A stretch of 64,000 bases of DNA. Origin: DATJLY01 sp963773665. GTDB taxonomy: Bacteria; Pseudomonadota; Alphaproteobacteria; ATCC43930; CGMCC-115725. The stretch spans positions 434,001-498,000 of the forward strand of contig CAVZBZ010000003.1 of the NCBI GenBank assembly GCA_963773665.1, written 5' to 3'. Below are positions 51,231 through 59,863 of this stretch, one piece after another. Each line of letters opens with the position of its first letter. The first letter of the stretch is position 1. A model generated the notes under the pieces. The model worked only from the letters and a program-made list of their open reading frames with translations, had not been told where the DNA came from and did no database searches. Made by a program: the position numbers and the translations under genes.

Positions 51231-52478
51231 CTATGCAACGATCCTGTATCCGGGATTGGTACGCGCGGGCAAATCCGGCAGATAGCGCCGCGTCGGCTCG
51301 ATCGCCTCGCCATTGCGTATCACCAGCCGCGGCACGAGCTGCTCGTCGGCGACGACGCTCTCTCTGCGGCTGTCGGTCAAGACGCGCGGGCCCTTGACCC
51401 GCTCCAGCACCGTCACATCGGCGCGGGTTCCAACCGATAGCGTGCCGATCTCATCATCGCGCAGGATGCGCGCCGGATTGATCGTAACGCGGCGGATCAC
51501 TTCCTTGAGCGGCATGCCGAGCGCCCACAGCCGGGTCATGGCGCCGCACAGCGAGTAGTCGAGCTCGGAATCGTCATAGAAGTCGGCGAAGGCGCCATGC
51601 GCGTCGCTCGAGATGGTGTTGGGCAGCACGCCCGCAGCCATCATCTTGCGCGCGATCGAGAATCGGAAATTGACACCGTAACCGATGTCGAAATGGAGAC
51701 CCTTCTCGAGCGCCTTGAAGACGATGTCGGGAACCTCGTCGTTCGTCGCCATGATGCCATCGGGCGCGCCGCTGTAAATGTGGGCGAGCGTATCGCCGGG
51801 ACGCAGCACCGGTACGACGTGCTTCAACACGTCCTGCGGCTCCGGCCGGTTGTCGTCGTTGACCGGGAACAGCTCGCCGGTATGGCAATAAAGCGGCAGG
51901 CCCGCGCGCGTGCCGGCCTCGGCGGCGAGCTTCAGCACGGTCGTGCCCCAGTTCGAGAGACCGCCGGATTCGCCGTGGCACTTGAAGCCACGAATGAGAT
52001 GCGGATGGCCTTTGGCGACGCGCAGCTGCTCGTCCAGGTCGACCATGCTGGGATTATGCAGGATGTCGCCACGCTGCCCGCCCTGAAGCGCGCCCGCGAG
52101 GTTGATCGACAGGAAGCTGCGCACGTCGGTCTTCGACGGCTGAATCACATAATGGAGAAAGCCCCCGAAAGTCCAGGCGCCGGCGCTCCCTTGATCGACG
52201 ATGGTGGTGCAGCCGGCATTGATGCCGACATCGTCGGCATAGAGGCCGAACGGCGTGAGCCAGGCATAGCAATGGACATGGAGATCGACGAGACCAGGGC
52301 AGATAAGCGCGCCCCCGACGTCGATCGTGCGCTTGCGCGGAAGCTTGGATAAGTCGGGGTTGACGGCGATGATCTTCTTGCCTTCAACCGCTACCTCGGC
52401 CGGCGCATCGAGCTCGTTTGCAGGATCGATCACGTGTCCATTGATGAGCACCAGATCCGCAACGAGGGTCGGCTCCAT
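51231..52478 (-). CDS. Dihydroorotase-like amidohydrolase
   Basis: A 415-residue metal-dependent hydrolase of the amidohydrolase superfamily. Metal motifs are the HxH in LVDLHVHCYAWLTPFG, the candidate carboxylated Lys in IRGFKCHGESGG, His in YCHTGELFPVNDDN, His in LAHIYSGAPDG and the catalytic Asp in NTISSDAHGAF. The composite N- and C-terminal beta-sandwich is complete (ending TNPGYRIVA). It resembles deacetylase/dihydroorotase-type enzymes rather than pyrimidine-pathway PyrC. It leads the catabolic operon and is divergent from an IclR regulator. Confidence 0.88.
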   Translation of the reverse strand: MEPTLVADLVLINGHVIDPANELDAPAEVAVEGKKIIAVNPDLSKLPRKRTIDVGGALICPGLVDLHVHCYAWLTPFGLYADDVGINAGCTTIVDQGSAGAWTFGGFLHYVIQPSKTDVRSFLSINLAGALQGGQRGDILHNPSMVDLDEQLRVAKGHPHLIRGFKCHGESGGLSNWGTTVLKLAAEAGTRAGLPLYCHTGELFPVNDDNRPEPQDVLKHVVPVLRPGDTLAHIYSGAPDGIMATNDEVPDIVFKALEKGLHFDIGYGVNFRFSIARKMMAAGVLPNTISSDAHGAFADFYDDSELDYSLCGAMTRLWALGMPLKEVIRRVTINPARILRDDEIGTLSVGTRADVTVLERVKGPRVLTDSRRESVVADEQLVPRLVIRNGEAIEPTRRYLPDLPARTNPGYRIVA

Positions 52479-52510
52479 GGTTGCGCCTCCGCGAAATATG
52501 TTCAATATTC

Positions 52511-52534
52511 GAACGTTCTGTGCGAACATTCGCA
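52511..52534. promoter_or_regulatory. Operator between the IclR gene and the amidohydrolase operon
   Basis: Two adjacent inverted repeats lie in the 86-base divergent gap: GAACGTTC (52511-52518), an 8-base perfect palindrome, and TGCGAA-CA-TTCGCA (52521-52534). They share the half-site CGAAC/TTCG. Their position between the two start codons fits an IclR autoregulatory site. Confidence 0.55.
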
Positions 52535-52564
52535 AACAGTATCAGCGCAGGAATATCAGGTCAA

Positions 52565-53371
52565 ATGCTCGATGCCCCCCTTGCGCGTGCAACCATGGCG
52601 CGGCGGCGCGCGGCGCCGGGACGCCAGGACGCCTTTGTCCAATCATTGGCCAAAGGACTGGACGTGCTCGAAGCGTTCGGACCACACGAGCCCAGCCTCA
52701 CCATTGCCCGGGTCGCGGCGCTCACTGCGCTCGATCGTGCCGGTGCGCGTCGGCTACTGCTGACGCTCGAACATTTGGGCTATGTCGAGTCCGAAGGCCG
52801 GCGGTTTCGCTTGACGGCGCGGATTCTGTGGCTGGGTTATCGCTATCTTTCGGGCCTGCCATTTTGGCGCGTGGCGCAGCCGGTGATGGAGGAGCTTGCC
52901 GCCGCGCTTGGCGAGACGGTGTCGATCGCGCTCCTCGATGGGATGGACGCGGTCTTTGTCTGGCGCGTTCCGGGCGGCCGGCTCCTCACCTTCGACCCGA
53001 GCGTCGGCAGCCGCATCCCGGCCTATGTCACCTCGGTCGGACACGTTCTCCTGGGGGCCCAGGACGAGGAGGCGCTCAAATCCTATCTGCAAGCGCTTGA
53101 ATTCGTCCGTTATACCGAGCATACGGTGGCGGCCAAGCCAGAGCTGCGCCGCCAGATTCTCGCGGCCAGGGCGCGCGGCTGGTCCTATCTTCGCCAGCAG
53201 TACGAGAGCAATTTCTTTGGCATCGCCGTGCCGCTCGCGGGACCCGATGGCCGCGCCGTCGCCGGGCTCCATGTCGGGGGCGTCTATGACCGCGGCGCCG
53301 ACCGCCGCGCCCTGAGAGAGATCCTGCCGCGGTTGCAGGTTGCGGCGCTCAAGATTTCCGGGGCAAATTGA
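52565..53371 (+). CDS. IclR family transcriptional regulator
   Basis: A 268-residue regulator. The N-terminal winged helix-turn-helix (about 20-85) includes QSLAKGLDVLEAFGPHEPSL and LDRAGARRLLLTLEHLGYVE. The C-terminal effector domain (about 100-265) has ETVSIALLDGMDAVFVWRVP and GRAVAGLHVGGVYDRGADRR. The frame is open further upstream but passes through the operator repeats, so the ATG at 52565 is used. It probably controls the divergent amidohydrolase-transporter operon and the downstream hydrolase gene in response to an aromatic or cyclic-amide ligand. Confidence 0.9.
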   Translation: MLDAPLARATMARRRAAPGRQDAFVQSLAKGLDVLEAFGPHEPSLTIARVAALTALDRAGARRLLLTLEHLGYVESEGRRFRLTARILWLGYRYLSGLPFWRVAQPVMEELAAALGETVSIALLDGMDAVFVWRVPGGRLLTFDPSVGSRIPAYVTSVGHVLLGAQDEEALKSYLQALEFVRYTEHTVAAKPELRRQILAARARGWSYLRQQYESNFFGIAVPLAGPDGRAVAGLHVGGVYDRGADRRALREILPRLQVAALKISGAN

Positions 53372-53389
53372 GGGACGCAGGAGGCGACG

Positions 53390-54230
53390 ATGGCGGAAAC
53401 GGGTGCGAGCCACAAAGTGATCGTCAACGGCGCGACCATTCATTATGTGAGCTGGGGACTGAAGGGCCGGCCGCCGGTTGCTCTGCTGCATGGGCTGCGC
53501 GCCTATGGGCAGTGGTTCGAGCCGCTCGGCGCGGCCTTGGCGGACCGCTATTTCGTCGTGGCGCCCGATCTCAGGGGGCGCAACCTTTCCGACTGGGCCA
53601 AGGACGGCAACTACGGGATCGATGCTTATGTCGGCGATCTCGCCGGTCTTGCGCGGCAACTCGGGCTGTCGCGCTTTGCGCTCGGGGGACATTCGCTCGG
53701 CGGCGCGATCGCCGCGAGCTATGCCGCCAATCACAAAGACGAGGTCGCGGCCCTCATTCTATTCGACGCGAGCCCGGAGCCGGAACCGAGCGGCCTCAAT
53801 CGCATCAAGGATGAGGTGGCGCGCACGCCAGCCAGCTTCGCGTCCTGGGACGAGGCGCGCGCGTTCCTGCGGACGCTGCACGCACGGGCCTCTTCGGAGC
53901 ATATCGAGACACGCTTGCGGTGCATGTTGCAGGAGGCGAGCGACGGGAGCCTGAGCTGGCGCATCGACCGTGCTTGCACCCGGGCGAATCTCGGCCCGCC
54001 CGATAAGGCGTGGATGGCGCTGCGCGGAATCGAGCTGCCCGACGCTCCATCTGCGCGGTGCGGAGTTCGACGTCCTCGGCAAGGAGACCTGCACGAAGAT
54101 GGTGGCCGCGGTACGGGGAAGCCGCGCCGTCGAGATTCCCGGCGCCGCGCACATGGTGATCGAGGACAATCCCGGGGCAACTGTCGCTGCCGTGGAAGCT
54201 TTCCTTTTGGCCCATTATGTGGCGCGGTGA
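53390..54230 (+). pseudogene. Alpha/beta hydrolase, frameshifted
   Basis: A second hydrolase of about 280 residues, co-directional with iclR (18-base gap, GGAGG ahead of the ATG). First frame: PPVALLHGLRAYGQWFEPLG, VAPDLRGRNLSDWAKDG, nucleophile elbow LGGHSLGGAIAASYAAN. After LRGIELP the protein continues one frame over as TLHLRGAEFDVLGKETCTKM and the catalytic His in GAAHMVIEDNPGATVAAVEA. One surplus C in the CCC run at 54038-54040 explains the break. Otherwise all catalytic parts are present, so recent damage or a read error is likely. Confidence 0.8.
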
Positions 54231-54570
54231 GGCGGCGGTGCCAAAGCCCGTCACCTGACGGCAATGTAAACGGCTTGCGTGCTAAGACTTCTCTATATCC
54301 ATACGCTGATCGACAGCCTCGAAGTGCCCATGCCGGAAGGCTCGCATCGCGGCTCGATTGCTGAGCCGAAGCGCCTTTCCATCGCGCCTGAGAAGATCGC
54401 GCAGCCGCGCGCGAGAGCGAACTTTGCGAGGAATGGACGATCGGGCGATTAAATTCGTAAGCGTGGTCTGATTGCACGTCGGGTCAGAGATTGCAGCTCG
54501 CTGGATGCCAGTTTCCAGGCAGCAACTCGTATCGTAACGCTCCACCATCCGGCGCCCTTCGTCGGGTGAG
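54231..54570. other. Intergenic stretch without recognisable gene
   Basis: About 340 bases between the broken hydrolase and the 28-base palindrome. A minus-strand frame of 88 codons (54282-54548) has no domain motifs and mixed third-position GC; it is not called as a gene. No promoter stands out. Confidence 0.45.
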
Positions 54571-54598
54571 GCTTAAGGTCTCAATTGAGACCTTAAGC
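54571..54598 (+). repeat. Perfect 28-base palindrome, operator-like
   Basis: The left half is GCTTAAGGTCTCAA and the right half is its exact complement. GGAAGGAG and an ATG at 54614 follow, but the 55-codon frame from there (MATIQRRRRGEGHG) runs into a REP-like hairpin and lacks a recognisable domain. It looks like the control region of a lost toxin-antitoxin or small regulator gene. Confidence 0.6.
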
Positions 54599-54685
54599 GG
54601 AAGGAGTCGGACCATGGCCACGATCCAGCGACGGCGCCGCGGGGAGGGCCACGGCGCCGTCACGGATCAGCCCATTGCGGGGAGC

Positions 54686-54739
54686 GCGAGAGGCGAAGCA
54701 ATCCCCCGCGCGGCAGGGAGATTGCTTCGCTGCGCTCGC
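54686..54739 (+). repeat. REP-like hairpin element
   Basis: Arms GCGAGAGGCGAAGCAATC (54686-54703) and GATTGCTTCGCTGCGCTCGC (54720-54739) are nearly complementary. The motif GATTGCTTCGCTGCGCTCGC is a commonly seen intergenic repeat type in alphaproteobacteria. It lies 30 bases after the dehydrogenase 3' end on the minus strand and may terminate it. Confidence 0.65.
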
Positions 54740-54770
54740 AATGGCAAATCGGGAAAGGCCTGTTCCGGCT

Positions 54771-55751
54771 CTAAGTGCTGAGCACCCGGTCGGGTGGGCG
54801 GTGCCCGTCGGCGAAGGTCTTGATGTTGATGATGACCTTCTCGCCCATGTCGATCCGGCCCTCGCGCGTCCCTGACCCCAGATGCGGCGTCAGCACGACA
54901 TTGTCGAGCCGCCGGAGGCGCGGGTTCAGCACCGGCTCGTGCTCGAACACGTCGAGCCCGGCCGCGGCGATCTCGCGCTTCGCCAGCATCTGCACCAGCG
55001 CCGCCTCGTCGATGATGCCGCCGCGCGCGGTGTTGACGACGATCGCGTGCGGCTGCAACAGCTTCAGCCGCCGCGCCGAGAGAAGGTGGTATGTCGCGGG
55101 CGTGTGCGGGCAGTTGACCGAGACGATGTCGACCCGCGCCAGCATCTGGTCGAGGCTCTGCCAATATGTCGCCTCGAGCTCGCGTTCGAGATCCTCGGCG
55201 ATGCGGCGGCGGTTGTGATAGTGGATCGAGATGTTGAAGCCGCGGGCGCGCCGCGCCAGCGCCTGGCCGATCCGCCCCATGCCGACGATGCCGAGCCGCT
55301 TGCCGCCCAGACGCTGGCCGAGCATGAAGGTGGGCGACCAGCCCTTCCACTTGCCGTCGCGCGCGAGCCGCTCGCCCTCGGTGAGCCGCCGCGCGGCCGC
55401 GAGGATGAGGGCCATGGTCATGTCGGCCGTGTCCTCGGTCAGCACGCCCGGCGTGTTGGTGACGGCGATGCCGCGCGCCTGCGCCGCAGCGAGGTCGATG
55501 TGATCGACGCCGACGCCGAAATTGGCGATGAGTTTCAGGCGCGGCCCGGATGCTGCGAGAAGCGCCGCGTCGATCTGGTCGGTCACGGTCGGGACCAGCA
55601 CGTCGGCCTCGGACGCGGCGGCGGCGAGCTCTTCCCGCGTCATCGGCACGTCCTCGGCATTAAGGCGCGTGTCGAACAGCTCCATCATGCGTGCCTCGAT
55701 CAATTCGGGCAGCTTGCGGGTGACGATGACGAGCGGCCGCTTCGACGGCAT
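54771..55751 (-). CDS. D-2-hydroxyacid dehydrogenase (glyoxylate/hydroxypyruvate reductase-like)
   Basis: A 326-residue NAD(P)-dependent dehydrogenase. The catalytic domain halves surround a Rossmann fold with GKRLGIVGMGRIGQALARRA (G-M-G-R-I-G) and the dinucleotide acid region HYHNRRR, whose Arg residues suggest NADP preference. Catalytic residues are Arg in VNTARGGIID, Glu in GLDVFEHEPVLNPRL and His in LTPHLGSGT. GVGVDHIDL is the substrate loop. ATG at 55751 follows GGAAA; an ATG four codons upstream (55763) is an alternative. A stand-alone gene. Confidence 0.93.
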   Translation of the reverse strand: MPSKRPLVIVTRKLPELIEARMMELFDTRLNAEDVPMTREELAAAASEADVLVPTVTDQIDAALLAASGPRLKLIANFGVGVDHIDLAAAQARGIAVTNTPGVLTEDTADMTMALILAAARRLTEGERLARDGKWKGWSPTFMLGQRLGGKRLGIVGMGRIGQALARRARGFNISIHYHNRRRIAEDLERELEATYWQSLDQMLARVDIVSVNCPHTPATYHLLSARRLKLLQPHAIVVNTARGGIIDEAALVQMLAKREIAAAGLDVFEHEPVLNPRLRRLDNVVLTPHLGSGTREGRIDMGEKVIINIKTFADGHRPPDRVLST

Positions 55752-55845
55752 GATTTTCCGCATAGCAATCGCGGTCGGACCTGTCCAGCGCGAGCCTCCG
55801 AGTCGCGGTTGCGCTTGACCCGCGCGCGCGGGCGGGATTAGAGGG

Positions 55846-56331
55846 ATGCGCGTGCGGTTCCCCCTGCGTCATCTCCTCGTCATCGCCGTCCTGGCCGCCG
55901 CCTCATGCGCGTGGGGCGCCGAAGAGAAGCTGCCGCATTTCGCCGCGCTCCGCGTCGACGAAGTCAATCTCCGCACCGGTCCCGGCGAGCGCTATCCGAT
56001 CGCCTGGGTCTATCACCGCAAGGGACTGCCGGTCGAAGTGACGGCCGAGTTCGATGTCTGGCGCAAGGTGCGCGACAGCGACGGCACCGTGGGCTGGGTG
56101 CATCAGCGCATGCTTTCGGCGCAGCGCAGCATCGTCGTCCGCGGCAGCGAGCACACGCTGCTGAGCGATCCGGCGCCCAGCGCCCAGCCGGTCGCGCGGG
56201 CGGAGCCGGGCGTCATCGCGCGCCTGCTCGAATGCCGCGCATCGTGGTGCCGCGTCGAGATGCAGGGCATCAGGGGCTGGCTGCCCGAGGGCGACGTGTG
56301 GGGCGTCGAGCCCGGCGAGACGGTGGAATAG
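55846..56331 (+). CDS. SH3-domain periplasmic protein
   Basis: A 161-residue secreted protein with signal peptide (LLVIAVLAAASCAWG-A) and two bacterial SH3-like units. The first has RVDEVNLRTGPGERYPIAWV and DSDGTVGWVHQRML; the second has ECRASWCRVEMQGIRGWLPE with DVWGVEPGE at the end. Such proteins bind cell-wall peptides or act as accessory factors of envelope enzymes. Divergent from the dehydrogenase gene and convergent with the ParB-like gene. Confidence 0.88.
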   Translation: MRVRFPLRHLLVIAVLAAASCAWGAEEKLPHFAALRVDEVNLRTGPGERYPIAWVYHRKGLPVEVTAEFDVWRKVRDSDGTVGWVHQRMLSAQRSIVVRGSEHTLLSDPAPSAQPVARAEPGVIARLLECRASWCRVEMQGIRGWLPEGDVWGVEPGETVE

Positions 56332-56337
56332 CTCGGC

Positions 56338-56958
56338 CTATTCCGGCTCGACCTCGCCGCACCAGCCGGGCAGGTAGTCCGCATCCTTGCTCTTCGCGAT
56401 CTCGAGCGCCTTCGCGAGCGCGGAGGTGAAATCCTGCTCGATCTTCCTGCGCTTGATGTGGCGGCGCAGGAAATCGGTCCACAAGAATTCGCTGAACGGC
56501 GTCACGTCCTTGGCGTAGCCGCCGGCGCGGCGCAGTTCGCCGGCAAGGCTGCGGAACGGATCGTCGGTGAGCTTCGCGATCGAGGACGGAATGGCGCCGA
56601 AATCGCGCCTGCGGCCTTCGTCGTCGTACGGATGGCACCAGCCGCGGTGGTCGAGGACGATCCAGAACGAGTCCTTGTGAACCGCGCCGAGATTGGCGAC
56701 CACGTTCACCAGCACGTCCTTCACCCCCTCGTCGTGGAGCGCGCGCACCAGGTGATGGTGATCGATGACGTAATGCCGCTCCTTCGCGCCGAGGATGACC
56801 GGGATCATGTGCCGGCCGAGGAAGTCGGGCTGCTTTTTGCCAGTGCGCTGGCGCCATTCGCTGCGCTTTTCCGCAACCTCGCGGAACCCAACGGTAATCT
56901 GCGTCGGGTGCAGATCGCCGATCGCGACAGGTTGCAGGTTCGGTTCGCGCGAGTTCAT
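56338..56958 (-). CDS. ParB-like nuclease family protein (ParBc_2)
   Basis: A 206-residue single-domain protein resembling the putative ParB-like nuclease family. Blocks are LQPVAIGDLHPTQITVGFREV, FLGRHMIPVILGAKERHYVIDHHHLVRA (short form KERHYVIDHHHLVRAL) and a C-terminal WTDFLRRHIKRRKIEQDF. The HHH triplet and the GR motif of the ParB/sulfiredoxin fold are visible. It is too short for chromosome segregation and stands away from any parA. Function unknown. ATG 56958 (MNSREPNLQ). Confidence 0.82.
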   Translation of the reverse strand: MNSREPNLQPVAIGDLHPTQITVGFREVAEKRSEWRQRTGKKQPDFLGRHMIPVILGAKERHYVIDHHHLVRALHDEGVKDVLVNVVANLGAVHKDSFWIVLDHRGWCHPYDDEGRRRDFGAIPSSIAKLTDDPFRSLAGELRRAGGYAKDVTPFSEFLWTDFLRRHIKRRKIEQDFTSALAKALEIAKSKDADYLPGWCGEVEPE

Positions 56959-56975
56959 CGGCGGGGCCCCATCTT

Positions 56976-57773
56976 TCAGCGCCACAGCGCCGGCGGATAG
57001 AGCGACAGCGCCAGCTCCGCGACGATGAGCGCGAGAATGTACCACTCGACGCGCAGCGAGCTGCGGTTCTGCAGGATGCTCAAGAGCGTTTCCGCGGTGC
57101 GCGAGATCACGTCGAATTTCCGGTCGAGGGCGCGGTCGCGATCGCGCAGCTCGTACTCCTCGGCGAGCCGCATATAGAGCCGCTCGAGTTCGGGATGCTC
57201 CCACAGCAGCTCGGGCTTCTCGCCGGTCTCGACGCGGCCCACCATCTTGTGCTGCGTCGCCAGCACGTCGCCGATCTGGCGCAGCAGTTCGCGGCCGCTG
57301 GCGGCGGTGCGCCCGGTCGCCCGGAGCGAGGCGGCGAGCGGCTCGATCCGGTCGAAGATGCCGGCGACCCGCGTCTCGTAATGCGCGAGGACGAGGCTCT
57401 TGGCGAGAATGTCGGCGACGAGCTGAAGGCGGCCGACCGATGCCTCGTAGAGAAAAATCGTGCCGGAGAGATCGACCGGCTCCTCGGCGGCGGGCGCAAT
57501 CTTGACCTGCGTCTCGTCGATCTCGCGGACCGGCAGAGGCTCGATCACGAACGGTGCTACGCGCTCGAGGAAGGAAGCTTCCTCGGCGGGCGGTACATTG
57601 ACGAGGACGGCCACGCCATAGCGGAACAGCACCGCGAGCCCGTCGCCCGACAGGCGGAGCGTCAGCGGCGCGACAGCGAGCAAATCCTTGCGCTCGAGCC
57701 CGCGCGTGTCGAGCCGTTCGCCCAAAAGGAGGGTCCGGACGTGGAGCGTGCCGGGCCGTGCTTCGTCCGCCAT
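56976..57773 (-). CDS. RMD1/YagE family (DUF155) membrane protein
   Basis: A 265-residue DUF155 protein with one C-terminal membrane helix (VEWYILALIVAELALSLYP). The soluble part has GVAVLVNVPPAEEASFLERV, a long helix DRIEPLAASLRATGRTAASG and the terminal family block KFDVISRTAETLLSILQNRS. Yeast RMD1 relatives are mitochondrial; the bacterial role is unknown. It lies 66 bases after the DUF3501 gene and 17 before the ParB-like gene. Confidence 0.85.
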   Translation of the reverse strand: MADEARPGTLHVRTLLLGERLDTRGLERKDLLAVAPLTLRLSGDGLAVLFRYGVAVLVNVPPAEEASFLERVAPFVIEPLPVREIDETQVKIAPAAEEPVDLSGTIFLYEASVGRLQLVADILAKSLVLAHYETRVAGIFDRIEPLAASLRATGRTAASGRELLRQIGDVLATQHKMVGRVETGEKPELLWEHPELERLYMRLAEEYELRDRDRALDRKFDVISRTAETLLSILQNRSSLRVEWYILALIVAELALSLYPPALWR

Positions 57774-57838
57774 CGCGTCGCCGCGCTCAGTTCTTCGTCG
57801 GGAAATGATACCGGCGCCGCCCGCCGCCCGCTATCGGC

Positions 57839-58429
57839 CTAGGCGAGGTCCTCGGCAAGGGCGGCGCGAACCGCTTCCGGCATGACCGCCATGTGGCCGT
57901 AATTCGGATGGTCGATGCCGCACATGATGCGCGCGGCGGGCGCGCGGAACTTCGCCTTTTGCGCGGGCGAGAGCGGGAAGTGGATGAACTGCACCGCCGA
58001 GGCCTTGCCCTCGGCCGAGGTGTTCTCGCGCGAACCGTCGGCGACGCCGCTCACGCGCTCGCCGGCGATGTCGAGATAGACGCGGTGCTCGATGCCGCCC
58101 ATGCGGATGAGCTCGCGGTCGCGCCGGGCCGGGTCCTCGATCTCGAACATCACCGTGGCGACCAGCTCGTCGCCCTGCGGGATGAGCGGGTTGTAGGCTT
58201 CGAGCTCGTCCACGATCTGCGCCTCGCCGCCGCGCTCGATGTAGAGCATCTCGTGCACCTGGTGCCACATCGTGTCGTAATTCTCGAAATAGAATGTCGC
58301 GAACGGGCCGACCTCGACGCGGCGCTTCGCCTTGATCGCGGCGATGCGCTGCTTCAGGTCGCGCCGCTCGCTCGCATAGCGCTCGACCGGCAGGATGTCG
58401 GCGCGGGTGATTGCGCGCTTCGCTGGCAT
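57839..58429 (-). CDS. DUF3501 family protein
   Basis: A 196-residue soluble protein of the DUF3501 family: ITRADILPVERYASERRDLK at the start, VGPFATFYFENYDTMWHQVH with the typical FxNYxTxxxQ-type block, ELEAYNPLIPQGDELVATVMFE and a C-terminal FIHFPLSPAQKAKFRAP. Genes of this family usually stand next to a rubrerythrin and a CCG-domain FeS protein, exactly as here, so a role with them in redox stress is inferred. No catalytic residues are known. Confidence 0.9.
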   Translation of the reverse strand: MPAKRAITRADILPVERYASERRDLKQRIAAIKAKRRVEVGPFATFYFENYDTMWHQVHEMLYIERGGEAQIVDELEAYNPLIPQGDELVATVMFEIEDPARRDRELIRMGGIEHRVYLDIAGERVSGVADGSRENTSAEGKASAVQFIHFPLSPAQKAKFRAPAARIMCGIDHPNYGHMAVMPEAVRAALAEDLA

Positions 58430-58440
58430 GGCTGTCCTCG

Positions 58441-59787
58441 TCAGGGCGCCGGCTGCGGCACCAGGCCGTAGGCGAGCGCCATCAGTTCGATCGGGTGGTG
58501 CGGTTCGGGCGCAGTCTTGCCCTGCTCCTCAATTCCTTGCGCAATGTGAGCGCCCGCGAGCGGGCATTCCGAGGCAAGATATTTCTTACCGCTGCCGGCG
58601 GCCTGGCGCGCGACCGGGCGGCCCACTTTGAGCGCCGTGGCGAAGTTCTCCTTCATCACGCCCCACGAGCCGCCGTGGCCCGAGCAGCGCTCGATCACGG
58701 CAACGTCGGGCTGCGGCAGAAGGCGCAGCATCTCGGCCGCCTTTTGGCCCATGTTCTGCGCCCGCGCGTGGCAGGCGATATGGAGGCTGACGCCGCCCTC
58801 GAGCGGCTTCAATCCGGGCGCCAGTCCCTCCTTCTTGGCGATGTCGACGACATATTCGCTCACGTCGAACACGGCGCGGGCAAGCCGCGCGATCTTCTCG
58901 TCGCCAGGCAGGATGAGCGGCCATTCGAATTTGAGCATGAGGGCGCAGGACGGGACGAGCGCCACCACCTCGTAGCCTTGCTCAACGAGCGGCAGGAGCG
59001 CGTCGGCGGTCTTTCTCGCGCTTTCCGCGACGCGCTGGAGATTGCCCTGCTCGAGCTGCGGCATGCCGCAGCAGCCGGGATAGACCACCTCGGTCGCGAC
59101 GCCGTTATGTGCGAGCACCGCGCGCGTCGCCTCGCCGATCTGCGGGTTGTTGTAATTGACGAAGCAGGTCGCATAGAGCGCTGCCTTGCGCCCGAAGGCC
59201 GGGGCCTTGTCGTTCACCGCGGGCGCCGAGGCGCGCGCCCGCATGGTGAAGGTGCGGCCATGGAATTTCGGAAGATCCGCGTTGCGATCGACGCCGGCAA
59301 CGGCTTCAAGCGCCGGACGCGTCAGCTTGTTCTTGCGATCGGTGGCCCAGTTGGCGAGCGGCGCCGCCATGCCGGCGAGCCGTCCGTTGCGGTCGGTCTC
59401 GACCAGCTGGCGCGCCATGAAGGGAATCTTGCCGGCGGCGCGCTCGGCTACGCGGTGGCGCAGCATTACGTGCGGGAAATCGACGTTGAACGGATGCGGC
59501 GGCACGTACGGGCACTTCGTCATGTAGCACATGTCGCAGAGCGTGCAGGCATCGACGACCTTGTGCAGCTCCGACGACGGAACCGCCTCGAGCTCGCCCG
59601 TCTCGGTGCCGTCGATGAGATCGAACAGGCGCGGGAACGAATCGCATAAATTGAAGCAGCGGCGGCAGCCATGGCAGATCTCGAAGACGCGCCGCATCTC
59701 CGCCTCGACCTTCGCCGGGTCGGCGAAGTCGGGGTTCTGCCAGTCAATGGGGCGCCGCGTCGGCGCCTCGAGGCTGCCTTCCCGCAT
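58441..59787 (-). CDS. Iron-sulfur oxidoreductase with ferredoxin and CCG domains (GlpC/HdrD-like)
   Basis: A 448-residue protein. The N-terminal 4Fe-4S double motif includes CHGCRRCFNLCDSFP and CTLCDMCYMTKCPYVPPHP. Two CCG (heterodisulfide-reductase) domains follow: YATCFVNYNNPQ with VVYPGCCGMPQLEQG, and IACHARAQNMGQKA with VIERCSGHGGSWG. Such proteins move electrons between quinol or flavoproteins and thiol/heterodisulfide-like sites. Located between the rubrerythrin gene and DUF3501 on the same strand. ATG at 59787 is favoured; an in-frame ATG lies 16 codons upstream. Confidence 0.92.
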   Translation of the reverse strand: MREGSLEAPTRRPIDWQNPDFADPAKVEAEMRRVFEICHGCRRCFNLCDSFPRLFDLIDGTETGELEAVPSSELHKVVDACTLCDMCYMTKCPYVPPHPFNVDFPHVMLRHRVAERAAGKIPFMARQLVETDRNGRLAGMAAPLANWATDRKNKLTRPALEAVAGVDRNADLPKFHGRTFTMRARASAPAVNDKAPAFGRKAALYATCFVNYNNPQIGEATRAVLAHNGVATEVVYPGCCGMPQLEQGNLQRVAESARKTADALLPLVEQGYEVVALVPSCALMLKFEWPLILPGDEKIARLARAVFDVSEYVVDIAKKEGLAPGLKPLEGGVSLHIACHARAQNMGQKAAEMLRLLPQPDVAVIERCSGHGGSWGVMKENFATALKVGRPVARQAAGSGKKYLASECPLAGAHIAQGIEEQGKTAPEPHHPIELMALAYGLVPQPAP

Positions 59788-59863
59788 CGTTCGGTCCGTT
59801 ATGTTGGTGTGAGGCCGGACCCGCCCAGCCCGCAACCGGGGCCGGGCGGATCGGCGCTAGCGC

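Noticed and set aside
54282..54548. 88-codon minus-strand frame
   Set aside because: No recognisable domain, weak codon bias, and no conserved context.
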